DNA of 64,000 bases from NCBI GenBank assembly GCA_029866965.1, contig CP123444.1, forward strand, positions 971,501 to 1,035,500, in the 5' to 3' direction. This DNA comes from Flavobacteriaceae bacterium YJPT1-3. Lineage in GTDB: Bacteria; Bacteroidota; Bacteroidia; Flavobacteriales; Flavobacteriaceae. Below, in pieces: positions 18,287-26,747 of this stretch. The first letter of the stretch is position 1. Every line of letters begins with the position of its first letter. The notes under the pieces are model-generated. The model was given only the letters and a program-made list of their open reading frames with translations, had not been told where the DNA came from and searched no databases. Both the position numbers and the translations under genes were made by a program.

Positions 18287-18379
18287 ATCGCAATTTAAAT
18301 TCTGAGCTATTAGTGGCTAAAAATAGGCTTTTGTTACTCGAAAAATTGGCAGGGTCGTATTTTAGCGAAAATTTGATGC

Positions 18380-19432
18380 ATGTCACCATTCTATACCCTC
18401 CGAATCAACAAAATCGAACGAGCTACTGATCTAGCGGTAGCTATTGGCTTTGAACTCCCAACAGAACTTCAAAAGGTTTTCGCCTATGAAGCCGGACAAT
18501 ACGTTACTCTAAAAACAACCATAAACGGTTCTGAGGTTCGCAGAGCCTATTCGCTCTGTTCGTCGCCTCATTCCGGCGAATGGACTGTAGCGGTCAAAGA
18601 GGTTCCGGATGGTACTTTTTCGGCTTTGGCCAATAACCAATTGCAGGTGGGTGACACCCTGGAAGTACATCCACCTGAAGGGAAATTTATCTTGAAAACG
18701 GATCCCGCCAATGAAAAATGCTATGCCGCTTTCGCTGCAGGAAGTGGGATTACCCCTATACTCTCCATGATCAGGGCGGTCTTGAATCAAGAGCCCAAAA
18801 GCAAGTTTGTCTTAGTTTACGGGAACCGATCTGTCAAAGAAACCATGTTTCATAAAGAGTTACTGGAATTGCAACTGGATCATCCGGAGCAACTACACAT
18901 CGAGTTCATCTACAGTCGGACTCAGGAGCAAGACGCCCGATTTGGTCGAATTGAACGCTCTACGGTGAATTACGTGATTAAGAATAAATTTAGTGATTTT
19001 GATTTTGATCAGTATTTTTTATGTGGTCCTGAGCCCATGATCGATGAGGTGTCCTCAGTGTTGAAATCGCAGGGAGTTCCTGAGGATAAGATCGCCTTCG
19101 AGCTATTTACGAGCAGCCAGGAGGAAGCTGTTCCTGAGGAAGCCCGAGAAGGGGAAAGCAAGCTACAAGTGGTCGTTGATGAGGAGACTTTTGAGTTCAG
19201 CATGAAGCAGGATCAGGTCATTTTAGATGCCGTCCTGGAAGAGGGTATTGATGCGCCTTATTCCTGTCAGGGCGGTATATGCAGCAGCTGTATCGCCAGA
19301 ATCACAGCAGGAAGCGCCACCATGCGCAAGAATCAGATATTGACCGACGGGGAGGTTGCTGAAGGGCTGGTCCTAACCTGTCAGGCACACCCCACCACTC
19401 CTAAAGTAATCGTAAATTACGACGAGGTGTAA
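18380..19432 (+). CDS. Ferredoxin-type NAD(P)H oxidoreductase (PaaE-like, FAD plus 2Fe-2S)
   Basis: 350 residues in three domains. The FAD-binding barrel carries RRAYSLCSSP (the RxYS flavin motif). The NAD(P)-binding domain carries AAGSGITPILSMIRAVL and the C-terminal-side CGPEPMID. The C-terminal plant-type ferredoxin domain carries CQGGICSSCIARI and a later LTCQA, giving four Cys ligands. It passes electrons from NAD(P)H through FAD and the cluster to an oxygenase or other acceptor. No phenylacetate oxygenase genes are nearby, so the partner is unknown. The gene is divergent from the ABC permease gene, with a 93-bp intergenic space. Confidence 0.88.
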   Translation: MSPFYTLRINKIERATDLAVAIGFELPTELQKVFAYEAGQYVTLKTTINGSEVRRAYSLCSSPHSGEWTVAVKEVPDGTFSALANNQLQVGDTLEVHPPEGKFILKTDPANEKCYAAFAAGSGITPILSMIRAVLNQEPKSKFVLVYGNRSVKETMFHKELLELQLDHPEQLHIEFIYSRTQEQDARFGRIERSTVNYVIKNKFSDFDFDQYFLCGPEPMIDEVSSVLKSQGVPEDKIAFELFTSSQEEAVPEEAREGESKLQVVVDEETFEFSMKQDQVILDAVLEEGIDAPYSCQGGICSSCIARITAGSATMRKNQILTDGEVAEGLVLTCQAHPTTPKVIVNYDEV

Positions 19433-19442
19433 CTTAAATGGG

Positions 19443-19748
19443 ATGTGGAAATACTATCTAGACGTAACCGCGTACAACACCGCTATTTCATTACTTGTGG
19501 GCGGCTGGCTAGCCATTTCCAATTATTCACTGGCCATTGGATTGCTCTATGGCGGATTTTTTTTCGCGGTGTTTGGTACCGGTTTGGGAATTTTAGCATT
19601 CAATTACTTTCAGTCCAATCAGTATTATCTGTATCATAATCTGGGCTTCACCCGCAAACGTCTTTACCTCTTATCCTGGCTATTTAATGCGCTGCTTGGG
19701 ATTCCCCTCATCGTATTGGCTCTCATCCTACAGGCATGGCTGAATTAG
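19443..19748 (+). CDS. Small integral membrane protein paired with an ABC ATPase
   Basis: 101 residues with three hydrophobic helices (AISLLVGGWLAISNYSLAIG, LLYGGFFFAVFGTGLGILAF, LLSWLFNALLGIPLIVLALI) and a conserved-looking cytoplasmic loop NLGFTRKRLYLLS. Its stop overlaps the start of the following ATPase gene by 13 bp, a strong sign of a shared complex. It is too short to be an ordinary ABC permease; I do not recognise a named family with certainty. Confidence 0.65.
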   Translation: MWKYYLDVTAYNTAISLLVGGWLAISNYSLAIGLLYGGFFFAVFGTGLGILAFNYFQSNQYYLYHNLGFTRKRLYLLSWLFNALLGIPLIVLALILQAWLN

Positions 19749-20395
19749 TCATCCAAAACGCCATCCATTCCTTTGGATGGAAACAGCTGATCTCTGGGAT
19801 CGATTTGCGGTGTGCAACAGGAGACCTTATTGGGATTTATGGACGCAACGGCAGTGGAAAATCTACGTTGCTCAAACTCATTTTTGGCACCCTGAGGGCT
19901 GATCACCTCAGCCTAAAAATCGATGATGTTTCCATAAGGCCCTGGCAGATAATCCCCCATCGTTGGATCGGTTATCTTCCGCAAGATCCTTTTCTTCCGG
20001 CCCATCTCAAAGTGCGTGATGTCATTCCGCTCTGCTTTTCTAGAGGGGTTGCTCAGGATGCGGTATTCCATGCGCCCTTCATTGAGCGTATGGCCACTAA
20101 AAAAATAGGCAACCTGTCTTTAGGTGAGCGTCGATATTTAGAAGTGGTTCTTATCGGGCAAATGGAGCATCCCTTCCTGTTATTGGATGAACCCTTTTCC
20201 ATGATTGAACCGCTCTATAAAGATCAGATCAAGGAATTCCTTCATCGTTTGGCAAGCAGAAAAGGCATCATCATGACTGATCACTATTACCAGGATGTAC
20301 TGGCGATCGCCAACAAGAATTACGTGCTCTCCGCAGGGAAATTACTGCCTATTCAGGATGAACAAGATCTACAAGAACACGGGTATTTGCGTTAG
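19736..20395 (+). CDS. ABC-type ATPase partnered with a mini membrane protein
   Basis: 219 residues. Walker A is IYGRNGSGKSTLLK (~residues 34-47), the signature is NLSLGERRYLEVV and Walker B LLLDEPFS. The switch region is IIMTDHYYQD, with His present. All catalytic residues are intact. The short length and the 101-residue partner suggest a small transporter or a membrane-linked regulator. The 3' end overlaps the convergent GT9 gene by 4 bp. Confidence 0.85.
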   Translation: MAELVIQNAIHSFGWKQLISGIDLRCATGDLIGIYGRNGSGKSTLLKLIFGTLRADHLSLKIDDVSIRPWQIIPHRWIGYLPQDPFLPAHLKVRDVIPLCFSRGVAQDAVFHAPFIERMATKKIGNLSLGERRYLEVVLIGQMEHPFLLLDEPFSMIEPLYKDQIKEFLHRLASRKGIIMTDHYYQDVLAIANKNYVLSAGKLLPIQDEQDLQEHGYLR

Positions 20396-21450
20396 TCCAA
20401 ATGTTCAAGAACTGATTTCAGCTTGTCTACGACCTGCTCCGGTTTAATGGTTCGCATGGCGTCTTCATAGCCCTCAGGAACCTGATTTCCGTAGACAGAA
20501 GTGGGTATTCGTGGATAGCGCTTACGATCGGCTAACAATACGTGTTTCTCCTGGCCGTAAGGGGCAAACCCGGCATAGGGATGGGTGACCCCCCAAAGCG
20601 TGATCGTGGGCACTCCATACATAGCCGCAAGATGCGCATTCCCGCTGTCCATAGCCAGCATGAGGTCCAGATTTGAGATTAGGGTCAGCTCTTCTTTAAA
20701 ACTCAGTTTTCCAGCCATGTTCAGGGTATTGGGAAGGCTGTTGGCCCATGCTGTCAATCGTTGGGCCTCCTCACCAGGCGCTCCGAAAAGAAAGATACGG
20801 GTGTTCTTTAAGGACGAACATTGGGTGAGGACTTCCTGCATCAAATCGGTGGGATACTGCTTCCCCAGATGCGCTGCGAAAGGTGCAACCCCTACCCAGT
20901 TGTGGTCTTTAGACCCGGAGAGTTTAATAGTCTTTTTGCTCAGGGCTAACACCTTACGTTCTAACTGATTGGATAAGTCCAGAGCAAATCCAAGCTTCGC
21001 GAATACATCGGCATAGCGCTGGGCCGATGTTTTTAAAGGTTTAAATGATTTTGCACTGCTGCGGGTCAAGGCCTTTTTTTCCTTACGTCCCTTGTCGATA
21101 ACGCCTATTTCAAGACCGCTAACCTTCCAGCGCAGGAAAGTGCGGACAGCTTTGGAGCGCAGTACATCGTGCAGATCAGCAAAGGCATCCGGTTTTAAAT
21201 GAGCCAGTTCTTTAGCCAACTTTTTAAGTCCGATGATCCCCTGGTGACGCTCTTTGACATCCACAGCGACAACCTGTATGCCTTTCAAATGATCAAATAC
21301 GGGGGTGAAGAATGACTTGGTAACGACAATGAGCTTGATTTCCGGATACGCTTTCGCGAAAGCTTCCAAAACCGGAACCGTGATGGCCACATCACCCATG
21401 GCGGATAACCGAAAAGCGATAAGGCGTTGAATACGATTATTTTTTAGCAC
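20392..21450 (-). CDS. Glycosyltransferase family 9 (heptosyltransferase-like)
   Basis: 352 residues with a two-domain GT-B layout. The N-terminal FRLSAMGDVAITVPVLEAF is the GT9 acceptor-domain start. The C-terminal donor domain has VGVAPFAAHLGKQYP, then LMLAMDSGNAHLAAMYGVPT with the conserved D-S-G-N-A-H-L-A-A pattern, and TLWGVTHPYAGFAPY. It should add a sugar to a lipopolysaccharide-type core. It overlaps the end of the DUF4254 gene by 14 bp. The recurrent palindrome (21350-21363) encodes AFAKA near residue 29. Confidence 0.9.
   Translation of the reverse strand: MLKNNRIQRLIAFRLSAMGDVAITVPVLEAFAKAYPEIKLIVVTKSFFTPVFDHLKGIQVVAVDVKERHQGIIGLKKLAKELAHLKPDAFADLHDVLRSKAVRTFLRWKVSGLEIGVIDKGRKEKKALTRSSAKSFKPLKTSAQRYADVFAKLGFALDLSNQLERKVLALSKKTIKLSGSKDHNWVGVAPFAAHLGKQYPTDLMQEVLTQCSSLKNTRIFLFGAPGEEAQRLTAWANSLPNTLNMAGKLSFKEELTLISNLDLMLAMDSGNAHLAAMYGVPTITLWGVTHPYAGFAPYGQEKHVLLADRKRYPRIPTSVYGNQVPEGYEDAMRTIKPEQVVDKLKSVLEHLD
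21350..21363. repeat. GCTTTCGCGAAAGC palindrome, copy 4
   Basis: Exact copy inside the GT9 gene; encodes AFAKA. Confidence 0.95.
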
Positions 21451-22045
21451 GTAAGACGGGATTGAGTTCGTCGTCGTTGTACATTTTCATTTGCTTGTAG
21501 ACCTTCATGTACTTGTCTCCATGGGCAATATCACGAAGTAAGGTGTCGATGGCTTGAGAGAGGTCTTCACGCTGTTCCAATAAAACGTTCAGCTTTTTAT
21601 TACAGCTTTCACGATGCGCTAAGGCCGCGTCCTCCCGTGTCGCTTCTTCATGCATGTGATAAATTTTAAGCGCTAGTATGCTTAAGCGATCGATCCCCCA
21701 CGCCGGACTTTCGGTATTGATGGTCGCATCCGCCTTAGGACTGACTTCCTTGTACTTATCGAGAAAATAACTGTCAATGTATTCGACCATATCGGTTCGG
21801 TCCTGATTTGAGGCGTCGATTTTCCGCTTTAGTTTAAGGGCCGCAACCGGGTCGATATTGGGGTCTCTGATCAGGTCTTCATAATGCCATTGAACCGTAT
21901 CGATCCAACATTTACGGTAGAGCAAATGGGCCAAGAGATCTTCCTGTTCGGAGTAGGGATTTTGGAAAGGTTGATCAGTGGTATTAGCAATATGATAGTG
22001 CTTGATTACCTCATCAAAAATAGCATTGGCTTTTTCAGAAAACAT
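21437..22045 (-). CDS. DUF4254 family protein
   Basis: 202 residues from the ATG at 22045 (MFSEKANAIFDEVIKHYH); the longer reading from 22075 adds ten residues that start inside the spacer after the DUF6427-like gene. The sequence is helical and soluble, with a Trp-rich motif LLYRKCWIDTVQWHYEDLIR and the segment PAWGIDRLSILALKIYHMHE. I recognise DUF4254, regularly found beside GT9 genes in Bacteroidota. The function is unknown; a role in core sugar assembly is inferred from the overlap with the GT9 gene. Confidence 0.82.
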   Translation of the reverse strand: MFSEKANAIFDEVIKHYHIANTTDQPFQNPYSEQEDLLAHLLYRKCWIDTVQWHYEDLIRDPNIDPVAALKLKRKIDASNQDRTDMVEYIDSYFLDKYKEVSPKADATINTESPAWGIDRLSILALKIYHMHEEATREDAALAHRESCNKKLNVLLEQREDLSQAIDTLLRDIAHGDKYMKVYKQMKMYNDDELNPVLRAKK

Positions 22046-22076
22046 AGTCCGTTGTTTATGCTGCAAAGGTAGCATT

Positions 22077-23012
22077 TTATGCCTGCATAAAGATCACTGC
22101 ACTTAAGGGCGCCAACAACAGGAGCCATAGCCAAAATTCCGTAATCCACTTTTTTTTATTGGTGCGAAGGTATTTTGCGATGATCATGGCCAGAGGGGCA
22201 AACACAAAGTAGAGGTGGATCAACTTGTTTTCCGGTTGGAAAATCATGGCGATCAATCCCACCAAAACGGCCCAAAGCACCAGATAGTTATTGGGGCGGT
22301 CCTGCCGGATTACCCGTTCTCTGATGACCTTGAAATACCGCAGGATCGCCAGCGCACTGAGTAGGCCTAAAATGATTAACATCCCTTGGATCTCAGTAGC
22401 CTGGATGAAGTCAAAATTGAATGCCGGAGTAAGGCTGGAAAGTCCATCTAGCGATAGCGTCCACAAATCCATTACGGCACCGGTCAAGGCCAAGATACTG
22501 ATGGTAATCACGCCCATAAATGGTATTAGCCACAAGCGATAATTCCCATTGCCATGCATGGAAATTCCAATGAAAAGCAATAGAAAATAAAAGATACAGC
22601 CGGGCTCAAAAAGGGTAGCCATACCGATCCAAAGGGAAGCGTCAAATACTTTCTTGTAAAGATCCAGACCCGATTTCATGGTGATGATGCGCCTTAAAGC
22701 CAGTCCAATGAACACCAACGCGACAAGCGCTTGATACTCCAATAAGGCAGGAGCCAGCGCTCCGGTAAGGCCGCAATAACTTACAATGTTAAAGGAATTC
22801 TTTTTGGTAAGCTTATTTTTCTTGGCGATAAAGTCTAAGACCACCAGACTCAGCAGATACATGACCAGGTAGAAAAGCAGCGTCATCGTTTGCCCCAGAC
22901 CGGGATCCTGCCACCAGAGGGGACCGCAAACCGCTAAAAAGACAAGCGTCATGTACAGCAGGATCAGGACAAAATTTATGGGTTTTGCTGTACCGAAAAA
23001 GCTTGTTAGCAT
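22077..23012 (-). CDS. DUF6427-like polytopic membrane protein
   Basis: 311 residues with about eight or nine membrane helices, for example INFVLILLYMTLVFLAVCGP, YLVLWAVLVGLIAMIF and FWLWLLLLAPLSAVIFMQA. I recall this family beside DUF4254 and GT9 genes in flavobacteria. It may be an envelope biosynthesis component, but no catalytic motif is visible. Its start region is divergent from the small membrane protein gene at 23092, and a plus-strand promoter TTG overlaps its first codons. Confidence 0.65.
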   Translation of the reverse strand: MLTSFFGTAKPINFVLILLYMTLVFLAVCGPLWWQDPGLGQTMTLLFYLVMYLLSLVVLDFIAKKNKLTKKNSFNIVSYCGLTGALAPALLEYQALVALVFIGLALRRIITMKSGLDLYKKVFDASLWIGMATLFEPGCIFYFLLLFIGISMHGNGNYRLWLIPFMGVITISILALTGAVMDLWTLSLDGLSSLTPAFNFDFIQATEIQGMLIILGLLSALAILRYFKVIRERVIRQDRPNNYLVLWAVLVGLIAMIFQPENKLIHLYFVFAPLAMIIAKYLRTNKKKWITEFWLWLLLLAPLSAVIFMQA

Positions 23013-23032
23013 GGTGGTTTTTTATATTTTTG
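23003..23032 (+). promoter_or_regulatory. Promoter of the small membrane protein gene at 23092
   Basis: A complete match to the flavobacterial promoter: TTG at 23003-23005, 19 bp, then TATTTTTG at 23025-23032 (consensus TAnnTTTG). Transcription should begin near 23039, giving a ~53-nt leader. Confidence 0.7.
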
Positions 23033-23091
23033 CAGTCGATGATGGGCAACCGTTGTCAAAGCTAGTAAAATAAGATTGTAAAAACCGCACT

Positions 23092-23337
23092 ATGAGTTGG
23101 GAAGCATTTTTTAGAGGAATTGAAGATTTTTTTGTCAATGTGGCCTTTGCCCCGTTAGACTATCTCCGTCAGCTGGAGTTGGAAAGCTGGGTTGCAGCCA
23201 ACGCCCTGAACTGGATCTTCCTGCTTATTGGATTTGTCGCTTTTGGTTACTGGATGAAGCAGCTGAAAGAATACAACAACAACGACACTGAAGATCGTAG
23301 CGTGGTGGCTCATCCCTTTTTAGGGAATAAATCATAG
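23092..23337 (+). CDS. Small single-helix membrane protein (DUF6341-like)
   Basis: 81 residues: an amphipathic N-terminus (MSWEAFFRGIEDFFVNVAFA), one membrane helix (ALNWIFLLIGFVAFGYWM) and a short charged tail. It closely resembles a small uncharacterised protein encoded between purD and the DUF6427-like gene in flavobacteria. It has a well-formed promoter of its own. The 3' end overlaps purD by 6 bp in convergent orientation. Confidence 0.7.
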   Translation: MSWEAFFRGIEDFFVNVAFAPLDYLRQLELESWVAANALNWIFLLIGFVAFGYWMKQLKEYNNNDTEDRSVVAHPFLGNKS

Positions 23338-24603
23338 GTCGAAACCGATATCCTTTCGATAATTCATCCTATCAAACTGGATTTTTTCCAGATTTTGATA
23401 GGATTTTTTTAGTGCCTTTCTGAAGTCGGTATCCAACGAGGTCACGGCCAACACTCGTCCGCCATTAGTCACCACTTCATTACCCTTCAAGGCCGTGCCG
23501 GCGTGAAATACCGTTGACCCTTCTACCCGTTCCAATCCGCTAATCACCTTTCCTTTTTCATAAGCTTCCGGATATCCTCCCGATACCGCCATCACCGTGG
23601 TCGCTGCCCGTTCATCAATCGTTACTTGAGCACTCCCTAATTTTCCTTGAGCCGCCAGGCTCAACAAGCTAACCAGGTCTGAAGCGATTCTGGGCAGTAC
23701 GACTTCTGTTTCCGGATCACCCATACGTACATTGTATTCGATCACCATCGGATCTCCCTTGACGCGAATCAAGCCAAAGAAGATAAAGCCAACATAGTCT
23801 ATTCCTTCTTTCTTTAATCCGTTGACCGTAGGCTTGACGATGCGCTCTTCTATTTTTTGCATGAACTCCTGGTCAGCAAAGGGAACCGGAGAGATGGCCC
23901 CCATGCCTCCGGTGTTTAGACCGGTATCGCCTTCTCCAATTCGCTTATAATCCTTGGCCGTGGGGAGTAAAACGTAGTCTTTACCGTCGGTTAAGGCGAA
24001 AACGCTGAGTTCAATCCCGTCCAAAAATTCTTCAATGACCACGGTGGCGCTAGCCGCACCAAACTTTTGATCGTTGAGCATGGCGGCTAATTCTTGCTTG
24101 GCTTCTTCCAGATCATTGATAATAAGCACTCCCTTCCCGGCGGCCAGACCATCGGCCTTTAAAACGTAAGGAGGCTTGAGGGTTTCTAAAAAATCGTATC
24201 CTGCTTCTAGAGTTGCAGCCGTGAAACTTTGATAAGCTGCGGTGGGAATCCCGTGGGCCTGCATGAATTCTTTGGCCCGCTCCTTACTCCCTTCCAAAGT
24301 GGCTCCGGCCTTGGAGGGCCCTATGATATGAACGTGCTTCAGCGATTCATCAGCTTTAAAAAAATCTGAAATGCCTTGTACCAGTGGATCTTCAGGACCT
24401 ACCACGACCATGTCGATCTGGTGTTTCAGCACCTTTTCTTTGATGGCTTCAAAGTCGGTCACCTTCAGCTCCAGGTTGGTAGCCAGGCTAGCAGTACCGG
24501 CATTTCCCGGGCCAACGAAAAGGGCTTCACACTGTGGACTTTGCTTAAGCTGATGCGCTAATGCGTGCTCTCTTCCTCCAGATCCTAATACAAGTATATT
24601 CAT
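23332..24603 (-). CDS. purD: Phosphoribosylamine--glycine ligase (GAR synthetase)
   Basis: 423 residues. It begins MNILVLGSGGREHALAHQLK, the PurD N-terminal signature, followed by VGPEDPLVQGISDFF, an ATP-grasp domain (YVLKADGLAAGKGVLI) and the metal-binding IEYNVRMGDPETEVVLPRI. It makes GAR from phosphoribosylamine, glycine and ATP in purine synthesis. A TATTTTTG box on the minus strand at 24630-24637 may be its promoter, 26 bp before the ATG. Confidence 0.97.
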   Translation of the reverse strand: MNILVLGSGGREHALAHQLKQSPQCEALFVGPGNAGTASLATNLELKVTDFEAIKEKVLKHQIDMVVVGPEDPLVQGISDFFKADESLKHVHIIGPSKAGATLEGSKERAKEFMQAHGIPTAAYQSFTAATLEAGYDFLETLKPPYVLKADGLAAGKGVLIINDLEEAKQELAAMLNDQKFGAASATVVIEEFLDGIELSVFALTDGKDYVLLPTAKDYKRIGEGDTGLNTGGMGAISPVPFADQEFMQKIEERIVKPTVNGLKKEGIDYVGFIFFGLIRVKGDPMVIEYNVRMGDPETEVVLPRIASDLVSLLSLAAQGKLGSAQVTIDERAATTVMAVSGGYPEAYEKGKVISGLERVEGSTVFHAGTALKGNEVVTNGGRVLAVTSLDTDFRKALKKSYQNLEKIQFDRMNYRKDIGFDL

Positions 24604-24655
24604 GCGGTGCTAATCAAATGTTGTGGAGGCAAAAATATGTAAATTGAGCCAGTCT

Positions 24656-25990
24656 ATGTCTCGAATAAACTTCTTTGATCTCGCCTTACGTCTGCAAGGT
24701 TTTGATATCGCTTTCGCGAAAGCGGAACTACAGCGCTTGCACGAGCTATCAGATGCCGATTTTGAGGCTTATCAAGCCAGACAGCGAAGTGCCATTCTTG
24801 ACCATCACCTCCAGCAGAATCGATTTTATCAAAGGTTGGCAGGAAGTAACAGGCGCTGGGAGGATCTACCGGTGCTCACCAAGGCAGATCTGCAAATTCC
24901 CTTATCGCAACGGTTATCCAACGGGTTTTCCCTCAAGCAAGTACATCAACATAAAACCTCGGGCTCTGGCGGTCATCCTTTTGTCTTTGCTAAAGACAAG
25001 CTCACGCATGCCCTTTCCTGGGCTTCGTTTTATCACTATTATGAGCAACAGGGCATCGATCTTTCAGGCAGTCTTGAAGCTCGTTTTTACGGCATTCCAT
25101 TAGATTTCTTGGGGTATCGAAAGGAGCGTCTTAAGGACTGGTTGAGCGCTCGTTATCGCTTTCCTGTTTTTGACCTCAGCAAAAGGCAATTGGAGCGTAT
25201 CCAAACCCAGTTCGAGAAAAGACCTTTTGCCTACATCAATGGCTATACGAGCAGTATTCTCTTGTTCGCAAGGCATCTGCTGGAGCAGGATCTGGTGCTC
25301 ACCAAGCTTTGTCCTACGCTACAATGTTGCATTGTGACCAGCGAGGTGCTCTTTGACGACGACCGGATAACGCTCGAGAAGGCATTAGGGGTGCCGGTGA
25401 TCAATGAGTACGGCGCCTCAGAAATTGGATTGATCGCCATGGATACTCCAGAACACCTGCTCTTGATCGATAGCCCGTTGATCTATCTGGAAATCTTAGA
25501 TGAAGATGATCAACCGCTTCCGGAGGGTGAAACCGGCCGTATCGTGATCACTTCCCTCTACAATAAAGCCCATCCCTTTATTCGCTATGATATAGGAGAT
25601 ACGGGCGCCCTATCCAGCACCTCCAATCAACGTAAGGTGCAGCTGGAACGTTTAGAAGGTCGTACCAATGATATTGCCCATTTGCCCAGTGGTAAAACCG
25701 TACCGGGATTGACTTTTTATTACGTGACCAAAAAGGTCATGGAGGCAAGTGGCAATGTCAAGGAGTTTGTGGTCCAGCAGACCCATCCGCATCGTTTTCA
25801 TATGAAATACGTGGCTGATCGTGCCCTGACCTCCAACGAAAAAGAACACGTAGCACAGGCGGTAGAGCAGTATCTCGAACCCGGACTGGAGTTGGTTTTT
25901 GAGCGTTTAACGCATTCGGATCGCAGTCGGCGAGGAAAACTCAAACAGTTTACGACTTTGGTAGGTAAGGCACCGTCTGACGAGGCTTGA
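24656..25990 (+). CDS. PaaK/CapK-type adenylate-forming enzyme
   Basis: 444 residues from the ATG at 24656; an in-frame GTG at 24623 would add 11 residues inside a divergent promoter. ANL-superfamily motifs are present: phosphate-binding HKTSGSGGHPFVF, the adenylate-binding INEYGASEIGLIA and FIRYDIGDTG before the C-terminal domain. This is the phenylacetate-CoA-ligase-like subgroup often placed in capsule loci (CapK), which activates a carboxylate with ATP. It opens the polysaccharide cluster and its last 41 bp overlap the convergent glycosyltransferase gene. The recurrent palindrome at 24710-24723 encodes AFAKA. Confidence 0.85.
   Translation: MSRINFFDLALRLQGFDIAFAKAELQRLHELSDADFEAYQARQRSAILDHHLQQNRFYQRLAGSNRRWEDLPVLTKADLQIPLSQRLSNGFSLKQVHQHKTSGSGGHPFVFAKDKLTHALSWASFYHYYEQQGIDLSGSLEARFYGIPLDFLGYRKERLKDWLSARYRFPVFDLSKRQLERIQTQFEKRPFAYINGYTSSILLFARHLLEQDLVLTKLCPTLQCCIVTSEVLFDDDRITLEKALGVPVINEYGASEIGLIAMDTPEHLLLIDSPLIYLEILDEDDQPLPEGETGRIVITSLYNKAHPFIRYDIGDTGALSSTSNQRKVQLERLEGRTNDIAHLPSGKTVPGLTFYYVTKKVMEASGNVKEFVVQQTHPHRFHMKYVADRALTSNEKEHVAQAVEQYLEPGLELVFERLTHSDRSRRGKLKQFTTLVGKAPSDEA
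24710..24723. repeat. GCTTTCGCGAAAGC palindrome, copy 5
   Basis: Exact copy with flanking C/G, inside the PaaK/CapK-like gene; encodes AFAKA. Confidence 0.95.
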
Positions 25991-26747
25991 TCATGAGCTG
26001 TTCCCGAAGAAAAACAAGCATACAACCCAGACTTTTCACCAGGGGATAGTCTAAAAAGGAATAATAGATCAAAAAATTATACTTCAGCAGGGCCAGTTTG
26101 TTGGCTGAAATCGACCCTTTTCGTTTTCGATAGACGGCCAGCGGTTGCTGTATCCCAACCGCTGATCCGCCTTTTCGGATCACCTCCAGCCACAAGGCCC
26201 AGTCTTGTCGCTTACGCAGCAGGGGGGAATAGCATTTTCCCAGCTTCTGGGTGTCATACGCTCCGGTCAGATTTCCAATGTAATTCGCCTTGAGCAATTT
26301 GCTGTAGGGCAGTTCTGGAAAAGCCTGGACTTTTTGATGGAGCAATTCTCCGGTTTCCTGCATGAGTACGTAGCTGGAAAAGCAAACCGCGGTCCCGGTG
26401 GTCATAAAACACTGGTATTGCTTTTCTAATTTTTCAGGCATCCAGCGATCGTCAGCGTCTAAAAAACAGATAAAACGTCCTTTTGCGCGCTCTATTCCGG
26501 CATTTCTTGCCTTTGCTGTGCCTTGATTGGACTTGAATTGAATGCATTGTATTTGTTGTGGATGCGCTTTCGCGAAAGCGGATATCAGGGCCTGACTGCC
26601 ATCGGTCGATGCGTCATCAATAAGAATCAGTTCCCAGGAGGCATAGGTTTGATCGATTACCGAGTTTACGGCGTCCTTCAAGAAATCCTCTGCGTTAAAC
26701 ACAGGCATGATCACTGAAAATACCGGGGCATCAGTAGGCTCGATCAT
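25950..26747 (-). CDS. Glycosyltransferase family 2
   Basis: 265 residues. It has the GT-A fold start FSVIMPVFNAEDFLKDAVNS, the nucleotide-binding ELILIDDASTDGSQAL and the DxD-type FICFLDADDRWMPEKLEKQ. It should transfer one sugar of the exopolysaccharide repeat unit on the cytoplasmic face. The start overlaps the end of the initiating transferase gene by 17 bp, so the two are translated together. The palindrome at 26566-26579 encodes AFAKA. Confidence 0.92.
   Translation of the reverse strand: MIEPTDAPVFSVIMPVFNAEDFLKDAVNSVIDQTYASWELILIDDASTDGSQALISAFAKAHPQQIQCIQFKSNQGTAKARNAGIERAKGRFICFLDADDRWMPEKLEKQYQCFMTTGTAVCFSSYVLMQETGELLHQKVQAFPELPYSKLLKANYIGNLTGAYDTQKLGKCYSPLLRKRQDWALWLEVIRKGGSAVGIQQPLAVYRKRKGSISANKLALLKYNFLIYYSFLDYPLVKSLGCMLVFLREQLMIKPRQTVPYLPKS
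26566..26579. repeat. GCTTTCGCGAAAGC palindrome, copy 6
   Basis: Exact copy with flanking C/G, inside the GT2 gene; encodes AFAKA. Confidence 0.95.
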
